Shown piece after piece: positions 27,470 to 38,537 of a stretch of DNA of 42,785 nt. Origin of the DNA: Chara braunii (taxonomy: Eukaryota > Streptophyta > Charophyceae > Charales > Characeae); contig BFEA01000409.1 in assembly GCA_003427395.1 (NCBI GenBank), positions 1,298,183 through 1,340,967 on the forward strand. Reading direction: 5' to 3'. Below the pieces are notes generated by a model. That model was not told where the DNA came from. It searched no databases and worked only from the letters and a program-made list of their open reading frames with translations. How positions within the stretch are numbered: the stretch's first letter is position 1; each line of letters opens with the position of its first letter. A program made the position numbers and the translations under genes.

Positions 27470-30051
27470 TGTCGGCGCGAATACCCTTACAAGGATATCC
27501 GCCCTGGTTTTTGCAAGTGACAGAATTTAAGGTTTGTTCAGAGTCTGAGTATACCGTGCGCAGTTGTGGTCGTGTTTTGTTCGCGTTGACTGAATGGTTG
27601 ACGGGGAGCAAAGTGTGTGTGTACGCGCAGTTTTGAGGCGCGCATGATAATTTTTTTTTATGCTATGGGGTCGGCACTTTCGTCGGCAAAAATTTGGGCT
27701 TTGATTAAAACTAGGAAAGGTTGTTCATTATGTTAAAGTGACCATGATACATCCACATTCGTACGGCATGCGTCATCGGAAGTGGTGTTACTTTGGGCAG
27801 TGATTGGGGTGTGCGAGAGAAAATCAAATGCAAGCGGTGACCTACTCGTGGTAGATGAGGGAGGTTGACAGTCGTGGACAAAGCCAGGCCTTATGGGCGG
27901 CAGTTGCTGAGGTCGCATAGTGTGCAACACACTAAGGTGACGGGGTATGACCAGTGTTTGGACTCATCAGAGAGGTCCGAGGGAGGAAGTGCGAACAGGA
28001 TTTAGTAGGAGCGAGAGTCGGAGGTTTTTCGGCAAGGCTGCGATAAAAGGGCCGGTCGCGGCAGGCTATGGGAGCCTTGGGCCGCGACCGCGGCATGAAG
28101 GGGTAATGCACGTGGTGAGCCAAGCAACGCCTGCCCTTGAGGCAGCGGAACACGACATCACAAAGTCATGGGCTTGGGGACTAAGCCAAGCGGTGCCCTT
28201 GGCACACCCTTGCGGGCATGGGCGGGACTGCAGTTACTCTTCATATAACAGAACTGCGCCTGCTGTAACCAGGCTGGGGCTTAGCCCTATAGGTTACATC
28301 ACTGGACTGTTACCAGGCGGATCCCGGGATCAAGGCCAGCAGCAAGTGGTGGAAGGAGCGGAGGAGCACAACGTGGAGGAAACTGAGGGGTTGAGGGTCC
28401 CGCGGGACTATCCCCCTTAGTTTTGCTGGGGGGATCCGATCACGGGCCCGAGGGGTAGGACCAAGTACCAACGGTCCACCTCCCCCATCCGTTTTTTTCT
28501 TTAGTATTTTTTTATCCCTGAGGTTTCAAATCCTTATTTTTATTTTTTCTATTTTTATATTTTTTTTGGGGACGAGGCCCGGTACCGGTACCGGGACCCG
28601 CAGTGAAGCCCAGCAGCCTAGTTCGGTGGATACACCCACGAACCGCTGGGATACCACTACCGTGAAACAGTCCTTCGGGACATCCGTTAAAATTGGAGCG
28701 ATATAGAGAAGACAGGCGTGGCCACTGTGCAAAGTTCCCCACTAGTGAATCTGGTATAGATTCAGGGGAGGTGCGTTCAGTTTGGGTTGTTCCGAGCTTG
28801 TAGTCGACCAGCCAAACAAAAGGTATAAGTTAGCACGGCCTGCAGGGGGAGCATGCCTGTTGGGGGCAGTAGTAGAGGAGTTACGGCTGAGCACAACAGA
28901 CGGGAGGGATCCTGGTGGAAGCTGCAGCATACTAGCCCTTACCAACAAGCCCAGTCTCGTTGGCACACTCATGGGCTGTTGGGGTGTAAATCAAAGCTCG
29001 ATCTGAAGAAAGAGTCCACGAAGGTGTTGCCACACCAAGTCCAACATTTTTTAGTTAGGATTATTATTATTATTTATCAGCCCCATTTCTCTTTTTAAGA
29101 GCTACACTATAGTTCCTTGGGCTGGATGGATTTAGTTCCCAGATTTGGGCAGATTCATTCGAACTGGGGCATGAAGAAATAAAAAGAAAAATAGTAGTGT
29201 CCTTGAGTACGGCACAGGTGAGTTGGGCAGACATACCATACTGGGCTATATAAGACAGAGAGGTCCGGGGATCAGGATTTACTTCCAGTAGGATGCTCGA
29301 GACTGCAGGACCGTGCGGTACCATCTGGGTGTACTCTGGCTGGCGGGAGAAGGCTCGTGGAGTAATGAGGAAGAAAAAGGGAAAGGGAAGGACACGGCGC
29401 CGAAGGAAAGCAGACATGGAGGGAGAAAGGGAAAACTAGTCTGATTTGTCATTCCTTGATGGATCTTGGCAGAATAAACTGCTAACTTGGGATCTTGAGG
29501 GTGGGCGAACCCGAATCTGTAGTCANATGGGAAGGAAGGTTAGGAGGAGATGTGTTAAAAGAAGAAAACTAGTGCGCGGAGCTGACGTGAGACTGAATAT
29601 GGCGGGAAAAAGAATGACTATCTCGTCCGTTTCTTGACAGAAACGGGCGAGTGAAGGTGCTTTTCGGGGGTTTTGATATGCTGCGAACGGAATGGCGGAG
29701 TCGGATCCTTCAATCGGGCAGTGCATTTGCTGGTACCACCACATTGGGCTGCACTTTTTCCGTTTCAAACAAGTGGCAATGAATCTTCTCAAGTTTAGAG
29801 GAAGATACATTTTTATTATGTTGGTATGTTTCTTGTTCCGACGATACTCATATGTCATGGTGGAGCCACCATGCTCCTCATGGTCGTGTTGATCGGCGCA
29901 ATCCAGCCTGCTTGCTCCCATTGTAACCACGGCCTTTGTGGGCGGCTTTGGTGGTCGTGGCCCTCGGCGTGTTGCAGGTGGTCCCTGTCTGGGTGGGGGT
30001 GCCCTCGATCGCCATGGCGGTGGTAGTTGGATGACCGGGGAGAGAGAGAGA

Positions 30052-30110
<59 letters not shown>
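27470..30110 (+). mobile_element. Interspersed repeat X, copy 3 (X3), ending in (GA)n
   Basis: It begins TGTCGGCGCGAATACCC with the terminal palindrome (27474-27503). It contains a perfect nested hairpin (28054-28089: GGTCGCGGC / GCCGCGACC around AGGCT / AGCCT) and runs to a GA tract (30036-30110) cut by an N gap. It is closely similar to X4 over its whole length. Short frames (for example 28853-29098 and 29070-29417) are conserved between the copies only because the DNA is. None shows a known domain, so I do not call genes. Class unknown: the TG start suggests an LTR, but no partner LTR or pol is seen. Confidence 0.8.
28054..28089 (+). repeat. Nested perfect hairpin in X3
   Basis: The outer 9-bp stem GGTCGCGGC/GCCGCGACC encloses a 5-bp stem AGGCT/AGCCT with loop ATGGG and a 3-nt bulge on the 3' side. 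X4 has the same structure at 40748-40783, with one loop change (ATGAG). Both stems are unchanged, but the copies are young, so this is weak evidence of selection. Confidence 0.8.
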
Positions 30111-30855
30111 NNNNNNNNNNNNNNNNNNNNNNNNNNNNNNNNNNNNNNNNNNNNNNNNNNNNNNNNNNNNNNNNNNNNNNNNNNNNNNNNNNNNNNNNNN
30201 NNNNNNNNNNNNNNNNNNNNNNNNNNNNNNNNNNNNNNNNNNNNNNNNNNNNNNNNNNNNNNNNNNNNNNNNNNNNNNNNNNNNNNNNNNNNNNNNNNNN
30301 NNNNNNNNNNNNNNNNNNNNNNNNNNNNNNNNNNNNNNNNNNNNNNNNNNNNNNNNNNNNNNNNNNNNNNNNNNNNNNNNNNNNNNNNNNNNNNNNNNNN
30401 NNNNNNNNNNNNNNNNNNNNNNNNNNNNNNNNNNNNNNNNNNNNNNNNNNNNNNNNNNNNNNNNNNNNNNNNNNNNNNNNNNNNNNNNNNNNNNNNNNNN
30501 NNNNNNNNNNNNNNNNNNNNNNNNNNNNNNNNNNNNNNNNNNNNNNNNNNNNNNNNNNNNNNNNNNNNNNNNNNNNNNNNNNNNNNNNNNNNNNNNNNNN
30601 NNNNNNNNNNNNNNNNNNNNNNNNNNNNNNNNNNNNNNNNNNNNNNNNNNNNNNNNNNNNNNNNNNNNNNNNNNNNNNNNNNNNNNNNNNNNNNNNNNNN
30701 NNNNNNNNNNNNNNNNNNNNNNNNNNNNNNNNNNNNNNNNNNNNNNNNNNNNNNNNNNNNNNNNNNNNNNNNNNNNNNNNNNNNNNNNNNNNNNNNNNNN
30801 NNNNNNNNNNNNNNNNNNNNNNNNNNNNNNNNNNNNNNNNNNNNNNNNNNNNNNN
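30111..30855. other. Assembly gap (745 N)
   Basis: The N run starts exactly at the end of the X3 GA tract. The true length and content are unknown. Confidence 0.98.
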
Positions 30856-33165
30856 GTAGGCAGGCAGCTGATTGACAGAAGTAGGCAGCGAGCGACGGAT
30901 GGCGGGCAGCTGGCGGAGTAAGCGGAGCGCACACACAGGGGGAGAATGAGCCTGCCTGTCTGTCGAGAGCCGTGAGATGTGNCACTGAAGATGAGNTGTG
31001 GACCCGCAGGTTGAAGTGGCCGACGCCAGTGCTACTGCTNGTCGTGATTTTTCCACTCCGTGGTTTCTCTGTCTGACTAAACCTGGGTGGTAANGCGAGG
31101 CACGTACCTGGTCTATGTGGTGGTCNGTATGNCCGAGGTCTGCATATACTTGGTCGATGCTACCAAGCACGGTGTGGCCATACTCGGGGTATTGAGTACA
31201 GAAGGNTGTGCAGCNTGTGCTTATGTCCCAGATGCAGTTCTTACCAGCTGGTTACTCCNTCAGATTTGCCCCTCACTTTGANGACGTTACTATTGTGNAG
31301 TCTGGTGTTATCTTTAGAAATGGTGTTGCTGATTGCCGCTTAAACTCCCGACTGCAAACTGCTATGGTACACGGAGAGNGGTCGCTACCTTTTGTCGTCA
31401 TGCTGCCNNACGGGTACAATTGTTGCGTTAAGTTGCTGCTTCAACCGTTCAAACTGTACCTGCNAATCTGACTAGGAGGCNGTGTTGTTGCGGTATACCC
31501 GGTGTTGTTGCGGTATACCCGGTCGGTGATCACCGTGTCTTCAAGGTCCACTGTTGTGGCACGACTCGAGCCCTGGCCAGTACGCTAACATTAGGATTTG
31601 CGGCCNAAGCTACGTCGANCGNGTATAAGAGACGAAAGTCTGATTGCTGTTTATAATAAGCAAACGGACTGTTGCCGCTGCAATAAGTCCTGCGCGCCAT
31701 TGCTGGCTGCTGNNGTGNGGCGGGATGCTGCTACGCCGGTACGCATAGATACTAGATGCCGNAGTTAGGCCCGAGTTGCCGAGTAGGAGTTGCTNTAGCC
31801 ANNTTTGTTTATGACCGCAGCAGNCGNGTTGTTGGTAGGAAGCNNAAATTGTATGTTTCTAACTATGCACATGAACCGACAGCCCCTGCCTGGAGCGGAA
31901 GCCTGTCAGTGACACCTGCAGGCCGTGCTTTTAGTGGCTGTTGCGCACGGCTGTTGTGTGCGCATGGTTTGGTGGGAATTGACNTGTTCTATTCATGATT
32001 TGAATGGANCACANANGGATGTGCACTATTGGAACGTGGTTGCGGAGCGGGACTGCGGTCAGAAGAAAGGGAGCAAGCGGAGGGGGGGCAACGGTGGTTG
32101 TTACGTTGTCCTTGATAGCTGGTTATGACATTGGAGGCTATAAGTGCCGAACTATTGCTGCTGCGGGCTGCGGTTACAGCGATTGAGTTACTATCACGGT
32201 GTTTTCAGCNGACTGCTACCACNGTAANAAGGGCGNTGCTGCTAGAACAGGTTACCACAGCNCACGNCCTGTGCGTTGNTGTGTCCTGGNTGAGCAATTG
32301 CAGNGCCACTCTGCTGTGTGCCACTNCTATTTCTCCTCTACNAGGGGCTACTGCCGTAACTTCGACTGTTGTCAAGGAGCTGCTGCNGTNGGAGGCAGTA
32401 CTGCTCGCGGTACGCTNCTGCTGTGGGAGGCAGTACTNCTCGCTGTACNCTGCTGNNNTGCGTCACANCCTTGNTGNGCTGCTACAGNCNGTGTCTNAAT
32501 AGAGCANGGGGNTGCGCTCTATTCNAAANGNGGTCCTTTCTAGGCTGTGTGGCTACGATTTGGGCGGAGGAAAAGTATTGTAGCTTTGAGGGTNAGGTCA
32601 NACTCGGTAGAGGGGTTGATACTGCGAATTNGAGGGCAGTNAGNGGACCGTTGATGCTGCATCCGANCGAGGTTTTGACTGTTTGCTGCTGCGTTTTTCC
32701 TGNCCATCATTGCGGGGCCCTCNGGAGATTCAAGATTNCAAGGCCCTCTNATTGTGANTTGAGTTGNCCCTCCCTTGAATCTCGAGAGTCTGACCTATCT
32801 NATTCCGCCCTTCTCAGTCTAANTNTAATCTTCTGGTTACGAGAGGAAGGNNGCAGGCGGGATTGCAACCCGTAGNTCCGCGCCAAGGCCTCTGTGGGAG
32901 GCCCGCCCCANCGATTGNNGGAGCTCTGNCGGAGCCCAAGCGGGGGTCTGGAGGCAGNNAACANTCAGGTATAATGGTCGTNTTACGNGTGTGATCCTAT
33001 CCCTAAAATGTATTATNCTTTTGCTATTGTCTGACTGTAAGTTTGACTGAGAAAGCTAACTGTTTGTTTATTTGNTTGATTTCATGACATTNTTTTGCAA
33101 AGTAAATTGACAAGTATGTATTGATTTAATTCAGATTATCAGTNTGAGTTCAGACAACACNGAAC
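30856..33165. other. Unassigned DNA with many ambiguous bases
   Basis: Dozens of isolated Ns make frames unreliable. Local duplications include 31481-31500 repeated at 31501-31520 (GTGTTGTTGCGGTATACCCG) and a unit of about 37 bp (GGAGGCAGTACTGCTCGC-type) at about 32391-32450. GCTGCTG/TGTTGTTGC-rich composition is frequent. No gene is recognised. Confidence 0.6.
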
Positions 33166-33169
33166 TGTA

Positions 33170-34800
33170 ACTTATGTTGCNGAGGNTGGGCGAACNCATA
33201 AGTTGCGGGTTGTTCAGTTCTTCNCACATGTGATTATNTTTAGGNTGGGCTAGACTACTCATAAGTTGGGTNGNCTGNCTCTACGCCATATGTAACTGTA
33301 TGGGNTGACCAGGCACAACATAAGTTGTTGTGTCTGGTCATATGCCTTTCGTCNTTTGTTCAGGCAAAGGTTGGGCTCCTCATAAGTTGAGGTGGTCCAN
33401 TTTTCTGTGTATGNCGAAAGTTTAGGCTGACCAGTCTCACCATAAGTTGGTGGGACCCGGTCATACGCCTTCGTCAATTGTTTAGGCAGAAGCAGACCAC
33501 ACCATAAGTTGGTGTGNCTCAGTCTTATGCTTTACTGTTTCAGGCGAGACTATTCACACCAGAAGTTGGTGTGGTCAACTCATGAGCCGCCATCACAAAG
33601 AGAATCGAAGTATACAATTTTGATACTCTAGTTATTATGTATAGTTATGACAGGCTGGGCACCATAAGTTGGGAGATCCAACNATATAAGCCGGTAGCAG
33701 ANAAGNCAGAGGGAAGGAAGATNAACAATACAAAATGGTGTGGTAACTTTGGGCAGNCTGACTCATCCATAAGTTGGGTAGTTNGTCCTATGCCCTTGAT
33801 NGCACGAAAGNAGAGAGGTANATAAAGTTTGAATATTTNTTTTTTCTAAACATAACCGACGTTTGGGTGGGGATCCTCATAAGTTGAGGTGACCTGACCA
33901 CTCGCCTGAAGACAAAATTTGATTGTGATTCTATCTATTGGATGTAGTTGTGTTGCGGAGGCCGGACGAACGCATAAGTTACGGGTTGTTCGGCCACATG
34001 CGCTTGTTATTGTTTAGGCAGGGTTAGACTACTCATAAGTTGAGTAGCCTAGTTTTATGCTATATGTCACTGTGTGGGCTGACCAGGTACAACATAAGTG
34101 GTTGTGTTTGGTCATACGTCTTTTGTCGTTGTTCAGGCGAAGGCTGGGTACCTCATGAGTTGAGGTGGTTCAGTCTTTTGTGTATGCCGAGTGTTTAGGT
34201 TGATCAGGTCTCACCATAAGTTTGTGCGCCCTGGTTATATGTCTTATGTCATTCATTCAGACAGAGGCTTATCACAACATAAGTTGTTGTGGTAAGTTCA
34301 ATGCCTTATGTTTACAAGTTGAACATGGTTGTATTGCGAGGGTTGGGCGAACGCATAAGTTGTCGGTTGTTCAACCATTCGCGCAAGTGGCTCTGTCCAG
34401 GCTGGGTTGGACTATCCATAAGTTGTGTACCCTGACTCTACGCCATATGTAACCGTTTGGGCTAGCTAGGCACAACATAAGCTGTTGGGTCTAGTCATAT
34501 GCCTTTTGTCGTTGGTTAGGCAGAGGCTGGCCCCCCATAAGTTGGGGAGGTTCAGTTCTATGTTTACGTCGAACGTTTAGGCTGACCAGCCTCACCATAA
34601 GTTGGTGTGGCCCTGTCATACGCCTTATGTCGATTGCTTTGCAGAAACTGGTCACACCATAAGTTGGTGTGGTTTGGTCTTATGCATAAGTATATTTGTG
34701 TTACCAGGCTAGGGCACCATAAGTTGGTGTGGCCTAGTCATATAAACTGGCAGGTCAGTCACATCCATAAGTTGGGTTGGCTGACCCAATGTCTTATGTA
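33170..34800 (+). repeat. Array of 24 hairpins with constant ATAAGTT loop
   Basis: Loop positions (first base): 33198, 33261, 33320, 33382, 33442, 33504, 33561, 33664, 33769, 33879, 33974, 34035, 34094, 34155, 34216, 34279, 34355, 34418, 34477, 34537, 34597, 34659, 34719, 34767. Most are 57-63 bp apart. Each loop is flanked by arms that pair for 10-15 positions. Examples are TGACCAGGCACAAC with GTTGTGTCTGGTCA (33306-33340), GCTTATCACAAC with GTTGTGGTAAGTT (34267-34298) and GGTCAGTCACATCC with GGGTTGGCTGACC (34753-34786). Many units add an outer AGGC...GCCT or GGC...GCC clamp after a TAT/TAC bulge. Loop variants are rare (AGAAGTT, ATAAGTG, ATGAGTT, ATAAGCT). No coding frame or known RNA family is recognised. 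Confidence 0.88.
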
Positions 34801-36115
34801 AGGAAGGGTAAAAAGNGANTAATGAGGGTTTTTGAACNAACTATGTGACCTGGAAAANAACCTGAGGGTTGGTGAGAGGTGTTGTTGNGCTCACCTATGC
34901 ATGTTTTTGAGGGTCATCTNTNGGGTATTCTCTTTTGATAGAGTAGTTGNTGTAGATGCTCGCCGAGTGNTGNANCCATAGGAAGGTAAGATGAATGATG
35001 AGAGGGAAGCTTGGGATGAGATTAGGANTGACTCTGCTGGGGGTTAGGATCAGCATTGGCTCATGGCNTCATTCANAGGGCATGTAGACCAATATTNAGC
35101 CTAAGTTATNAAGCAGGGATCAGGAGTTAGTCCCAAGTATAGTTTTGCTTTGNATTTGANTTTCAGCTTTGTATAAATCTTGGCANCCTACCTTTNCTAC
35201 GGGAAGCGCTGCCGAAATTTCTGCAAAACTGAAAGGGTTANTCATATTTAGGTTCCTNGAATTTATGAAAAGACACTTTTCCTACGGGAAGCGCTGCCGA
35301 AATTTTGAAAAATTTGAAGAGTTAGAATATTTTCAGTTAGACCAATCCTAGCAACTCAACCATGAGTAGGGGAGGTGTTANTGAACCTCTCAGAAGCTGA
35401 GTAGGAGNTTAGTAAAGGAGTTGGGATGTGACTTAGGAGGATTACTCCNNACNTNGTAGGCTAAANGTTGTAGTGAAATCTCTTTGACCTGTGCTGTGGT
35501 GCAGACCGTGCGTATTGATTGAAGGTCAGACTTGGTCAGCCTGACTATTNTTCTGTTATCGCTGATAACAGGTCGGTTGCNGATTCGTCTGTTTANGACT
35601 CAACCCCAATTCACTCTCAATANTCANCCTAAAAAGGTTTTAGCCNTGGTGATTTTATTNTTTTGTTAAGATTTCACCCGGACTTTTATTGAATGGTCAT
35701 TTAACAAAGGTACTGAGTATTTATTTATGGTTGGTTGGCTGGAGGTTGGGGTTTGCATGGCTAAAGCGAGGGGTATGAATATAAAGATGGGTTGGAATTG
35801 ACTCCGTGTAGTGTGTGGACTTTTGTTTGACTCTTTGATGTGATTGCAGGTATGTTCTGTGTCTCGAGTTATTGGATTGGACTGCCTGCGATCTCACATA
35901 TATGTGTGTATATGAGGAGTCTCATTGTGATTGTGAGATGCGATCGTCACATATATACAACCTTCTATATATATGTACATACATACGAGTTGGGTGTTCG
36001 CGCGACCTATTTTGACCACGTGCAAGGGTTAACTAGGTTATGCGTTGAGAGAAAAGGGAGATTCCCCTTTTATCCTTTTGCTTTTTAGAATTAACATAGT
36101 TGGACGTTGTAGTCG
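34801..36115. other. Non-coding DNA with a direct repeat and foldbacks
   Basis: A direct repeat of about 30 bp, core CTACGGGAAGCGCTGCCGAA, occurs at 35191-35220 and 35276-35305. A perfect foldback CTGTTATC/GATAACAG lies at 35553-35571 and another, GTCAG/CTGAC, at 35526-35544. A TA/CA-rich part spans 35890-35990. No gene is seen. Confidence 0.65.
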
Positions 36116-36293
36116 GTGGCAGCCGTCAAAGTCAAACCCCTTGATATTTGACTGCCACGACAGCTTAAAGTTGTCTACTCAACCCCTTCTGCACAGGGTG
36201 CAGAAGAGGGTGTGGTCTTCAACCGCACATGGCGGTTGTCTGACGTCGAGAGATTACCCCTCAAAAGGTCTGTCAGCCGACACTTGAGTGTCG
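36116..36293 (+). repeat. Cluster of five consecutive hairpins
   Basis: 36116-36158: GTGGCAG..TCAAA pairs with TTTGACTGCCAC. 36159-36175: GACAGC/GTTGTC. 36184-36210: CCC.TCTGCAC / GTGCAGA..GGG. 36220-36238: CAACCGC/GCGGTTG. 36278-36293: CGACACT/AGTGTCG. They are almost back to back. The last one belongs to repeat D, whose first copy at 3.9 kb keeps a similar foldback. Confidence 0.75.
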
Positions 36294-36690
36294 AACGCGA
36301 CCCTCGAGGTTATCAAGGGCCGTGAGGCTACGAGTACCACAAAGTACCCCATCAGCGCGAGTGCTTGCGTATGCCTGCATGACTGGTTGATATGAGGAGG
36401 TCATGTGCTCGCTCGGTACTTATAAGGAAATCCAGCGCGCGATACCTATCTGATCCTTGCTGCATAGAGTTATGGGTTGGATACTGAAGAGACTAAGAGT
36501 ATTGTTGTGTCGTGGTGTTGTTTGTAGTGGTTGTTTTGTGTGTGTCCATGTGTTATGCATGGTAAGTGTGAGTGTTGTGGCGTAACGCGTGGTGTGTAGG
36601 GTGCGTCCTAGTCGACCGGCGTCGAGTCGCGTTTTGGACTTTAGCCCCCCAGTACGGCGATTCGCGTACGGGTTCGATTTTGGGCGTTCG
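36270..36690 (+). repeat. Dispersed repeat D, copy 2
   Basis: Blocks 36270-36356 and 36613-36688 are collinear with 3873-3960 and 4158-4232. The intervening DNA differs in length. This copy is more GC-rich. Confidence 0.65.
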
Positions 36691-37763
36691 ACCGCGCATA
36701 CCCCCTATGCTACAGCGAGCGAGAAAACGTCCTCGGTTGAGCCACCTCTGCAATTGCATACGAAAAGCCTTCGCATGTGGTTCAGTAGCTCGGCGGGGAT
36801 ACGCCCACCTAAGGGATGGTGACAACTCCCACAGGTGGAGGTAAGCGGTGCCTCGCGTGACTCTGTCCTGTCGTAGGGGCTCACGAGAGGTACGGCTGGC
36901 GCACTCGGCCGGAGCGGCAAACGCTCTCCGCGACAAGTCCTGCCAAATCCTGCGTGACGCGGCCTGGAGGGTCCCCGTACGGGACCGATGCGCTCGACAG
37001 GTGGCGCCGTTGCCGGGGATATCGGCTGCCTACCGGGATCCTTAGTGAACGAACCCAGGTTAGGTGCAGGCTGATGATCTAGGCAAAACGACAAATTTTG
37101 CTAATGGCGTTAAGTAAGTGGGTGATGAGTTGTAGCAACTGCAGTTTATACATTGGCGGATCAAGGTACCATAAAATAATACGGACGATGCTCTGCGTAT
37201 CTAATGTCATAGACTGATCGTCATTCGCATTTGATGCGACTCTATATATTCGGTTACCCAAGCAAGGATCGTTGGTATTTGAACATAGTCGCCGAGCTGC
37301 CTAAGTTATCATGACATTATCGCAGTGAACGAGCGATAGGACATGACTGGGGTAAGGAAGAGGTATTTTCTTCTTACCTAAGGACTCTCGTGAGGAAAAG
37401 TCATAAACATTCTATCTATTTAAGCATTCGAGCTATCATTCTGAGATTATACCTTTCAGGCTATCTATGAAATTCATCCATCTGTCTCTAAATTTTTCTT
37501 TTAAGTAAGCATATTTAAATGTCAACTCGTATAAAACTATGTACTTGATGTTACTTATCTAAGCCTTATTCATCTATGACTAGCTGCATGTGCCATCTGT
37601 TTAACTTTATTCTACCTACGTATAACCTTTTGGATCTGTTTTATCTGAATTATTCATTCATATTCATTTCGTTTTTTTTCTGTATGCATGGGTTGGTCTT
37701 TTAAAAGGGGGTAGAGACATTACATAAAACCCACGTCCAATGCGGATTCGGAGGTGAATGAAG
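36691..37763. other. Unassigned stretch, GC-rich then AT-rich
   Basis: 36691-37050 is GC-rich with overlapping frames on both strands and no recognised domain. 37080-37763 is AT-rich with short frames only. I see no gene. Confidence 0.45.
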
Positions 37764-38537
37764 TGACCAGTTTCTTGGGAAAGTGAATTTCACAAGGAAA
37801 TGGTCAATGTGTGAAGCCTACCCTGAAGGAAGTTGCAACCCTATGTTATCAGTTCCCTGAAAGATAGTTTTGAAGAAGTTATAATCTAGTCGTGTAGGTA
37901 GCAGTGAGACCCACGCCGGAACTACGTTCCTGGTCCATAGTGGGGTGTTGTCATCTAATATTTTGAGGTAAGGTGACTACATTACTGTTGAATAGGAGGA
38001 AAATGTTTGAGTCTTGCTAGATCATGGTCTTTGAGGGAGACAACTTTCATCTGCATGCGAAAGGACAGATCATCCCGGAGTATGTGTGGTGAGGTTGTCT
38101 ACTTTATCGGCAAGGGTCTACAAGATGCAAGTGCTGGAATCAGAGGGAGATGCAGTGAGGCTTGATCCTTGAGCGGGGCTCAGGAAGTAAGATGTTATCC
38201 CTTTGAGAAAGGATTACACTGCCCCTCGACACAATATAATTCTGCCAAAGCCTCGGGGAATATATTATAGTACAGTTGCATTTGAAAACATTCATGGTTG
38301 GAAGATTTAACTTGGTCATGGTATCATTAGTTATTCATTATTATTACTTCTTTATTACAACACATAGCACTACAATATATATTATTATTATTATTGCATG
38401 ATCGGGATCATTGAAAGAGATAAATTTTAGAAAGCGAATGAGAGTTTAACAATAAGGTTCGGTAAGGAACTGATAGGATAGACTGACTCTAAGGCAGGGA
38501 TTATCTTGTTCATCCTTGAGTTGAGGTTGTTCAACTC
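37764..38537 (+). repeat. Second foldback-rich zone
   Basis: 37764-37806: TGACCA.TTTCTTG pairs with CAAGGAAA.TGGTCA, with an inner GTGAA/TTCAC. 37910-37943: CCCACGCCGGAAC with GTTCCTGG...GTGGG. 38161-38190: CTTGATCCTTGAGC with GCTCAGGAAGTAAG. 38518-38537: GAGTTGA/TCAACTC. No constant loop is shared, unlike the array at 33.2-34.8 kb. No coding region is recognised. Confidence 0.6.

Noticed and set aside
28853-29098. Conserved small protein gene in X3/X4 (also 41466-41777)
   Set aside because: The frames are shared only because the DNA copies are nearly identical. Overlapping frames on the other strand are equally conserved and no domain is seen.
29523-31170. Long frames across 30111-30855
   Set aside because: They are created by N runs and (GA)n dipeptide repeats (RE/LS).
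33170-34800. CRISPR array
   Set aside because: The spacing is regular, but only a 7-nt loop is constant and the flanks are self-complementary stems, not spacers. The surroundings are eukaryotic and no cas gene is present.
33170-34800. Cluster of tRNA genes (7-nt loops on stems)
   Set aside because: No D-arm, T-arm GTTCRA or acceptor pairing; stems are 10-15 bp single hairpins rather than cloverleaves.
36553-37094. Overlapping GC-rich frames as candidate genes
   Set aside because: Frames on both strands are open together because of GC-rich composition, and no motif supports any of them.
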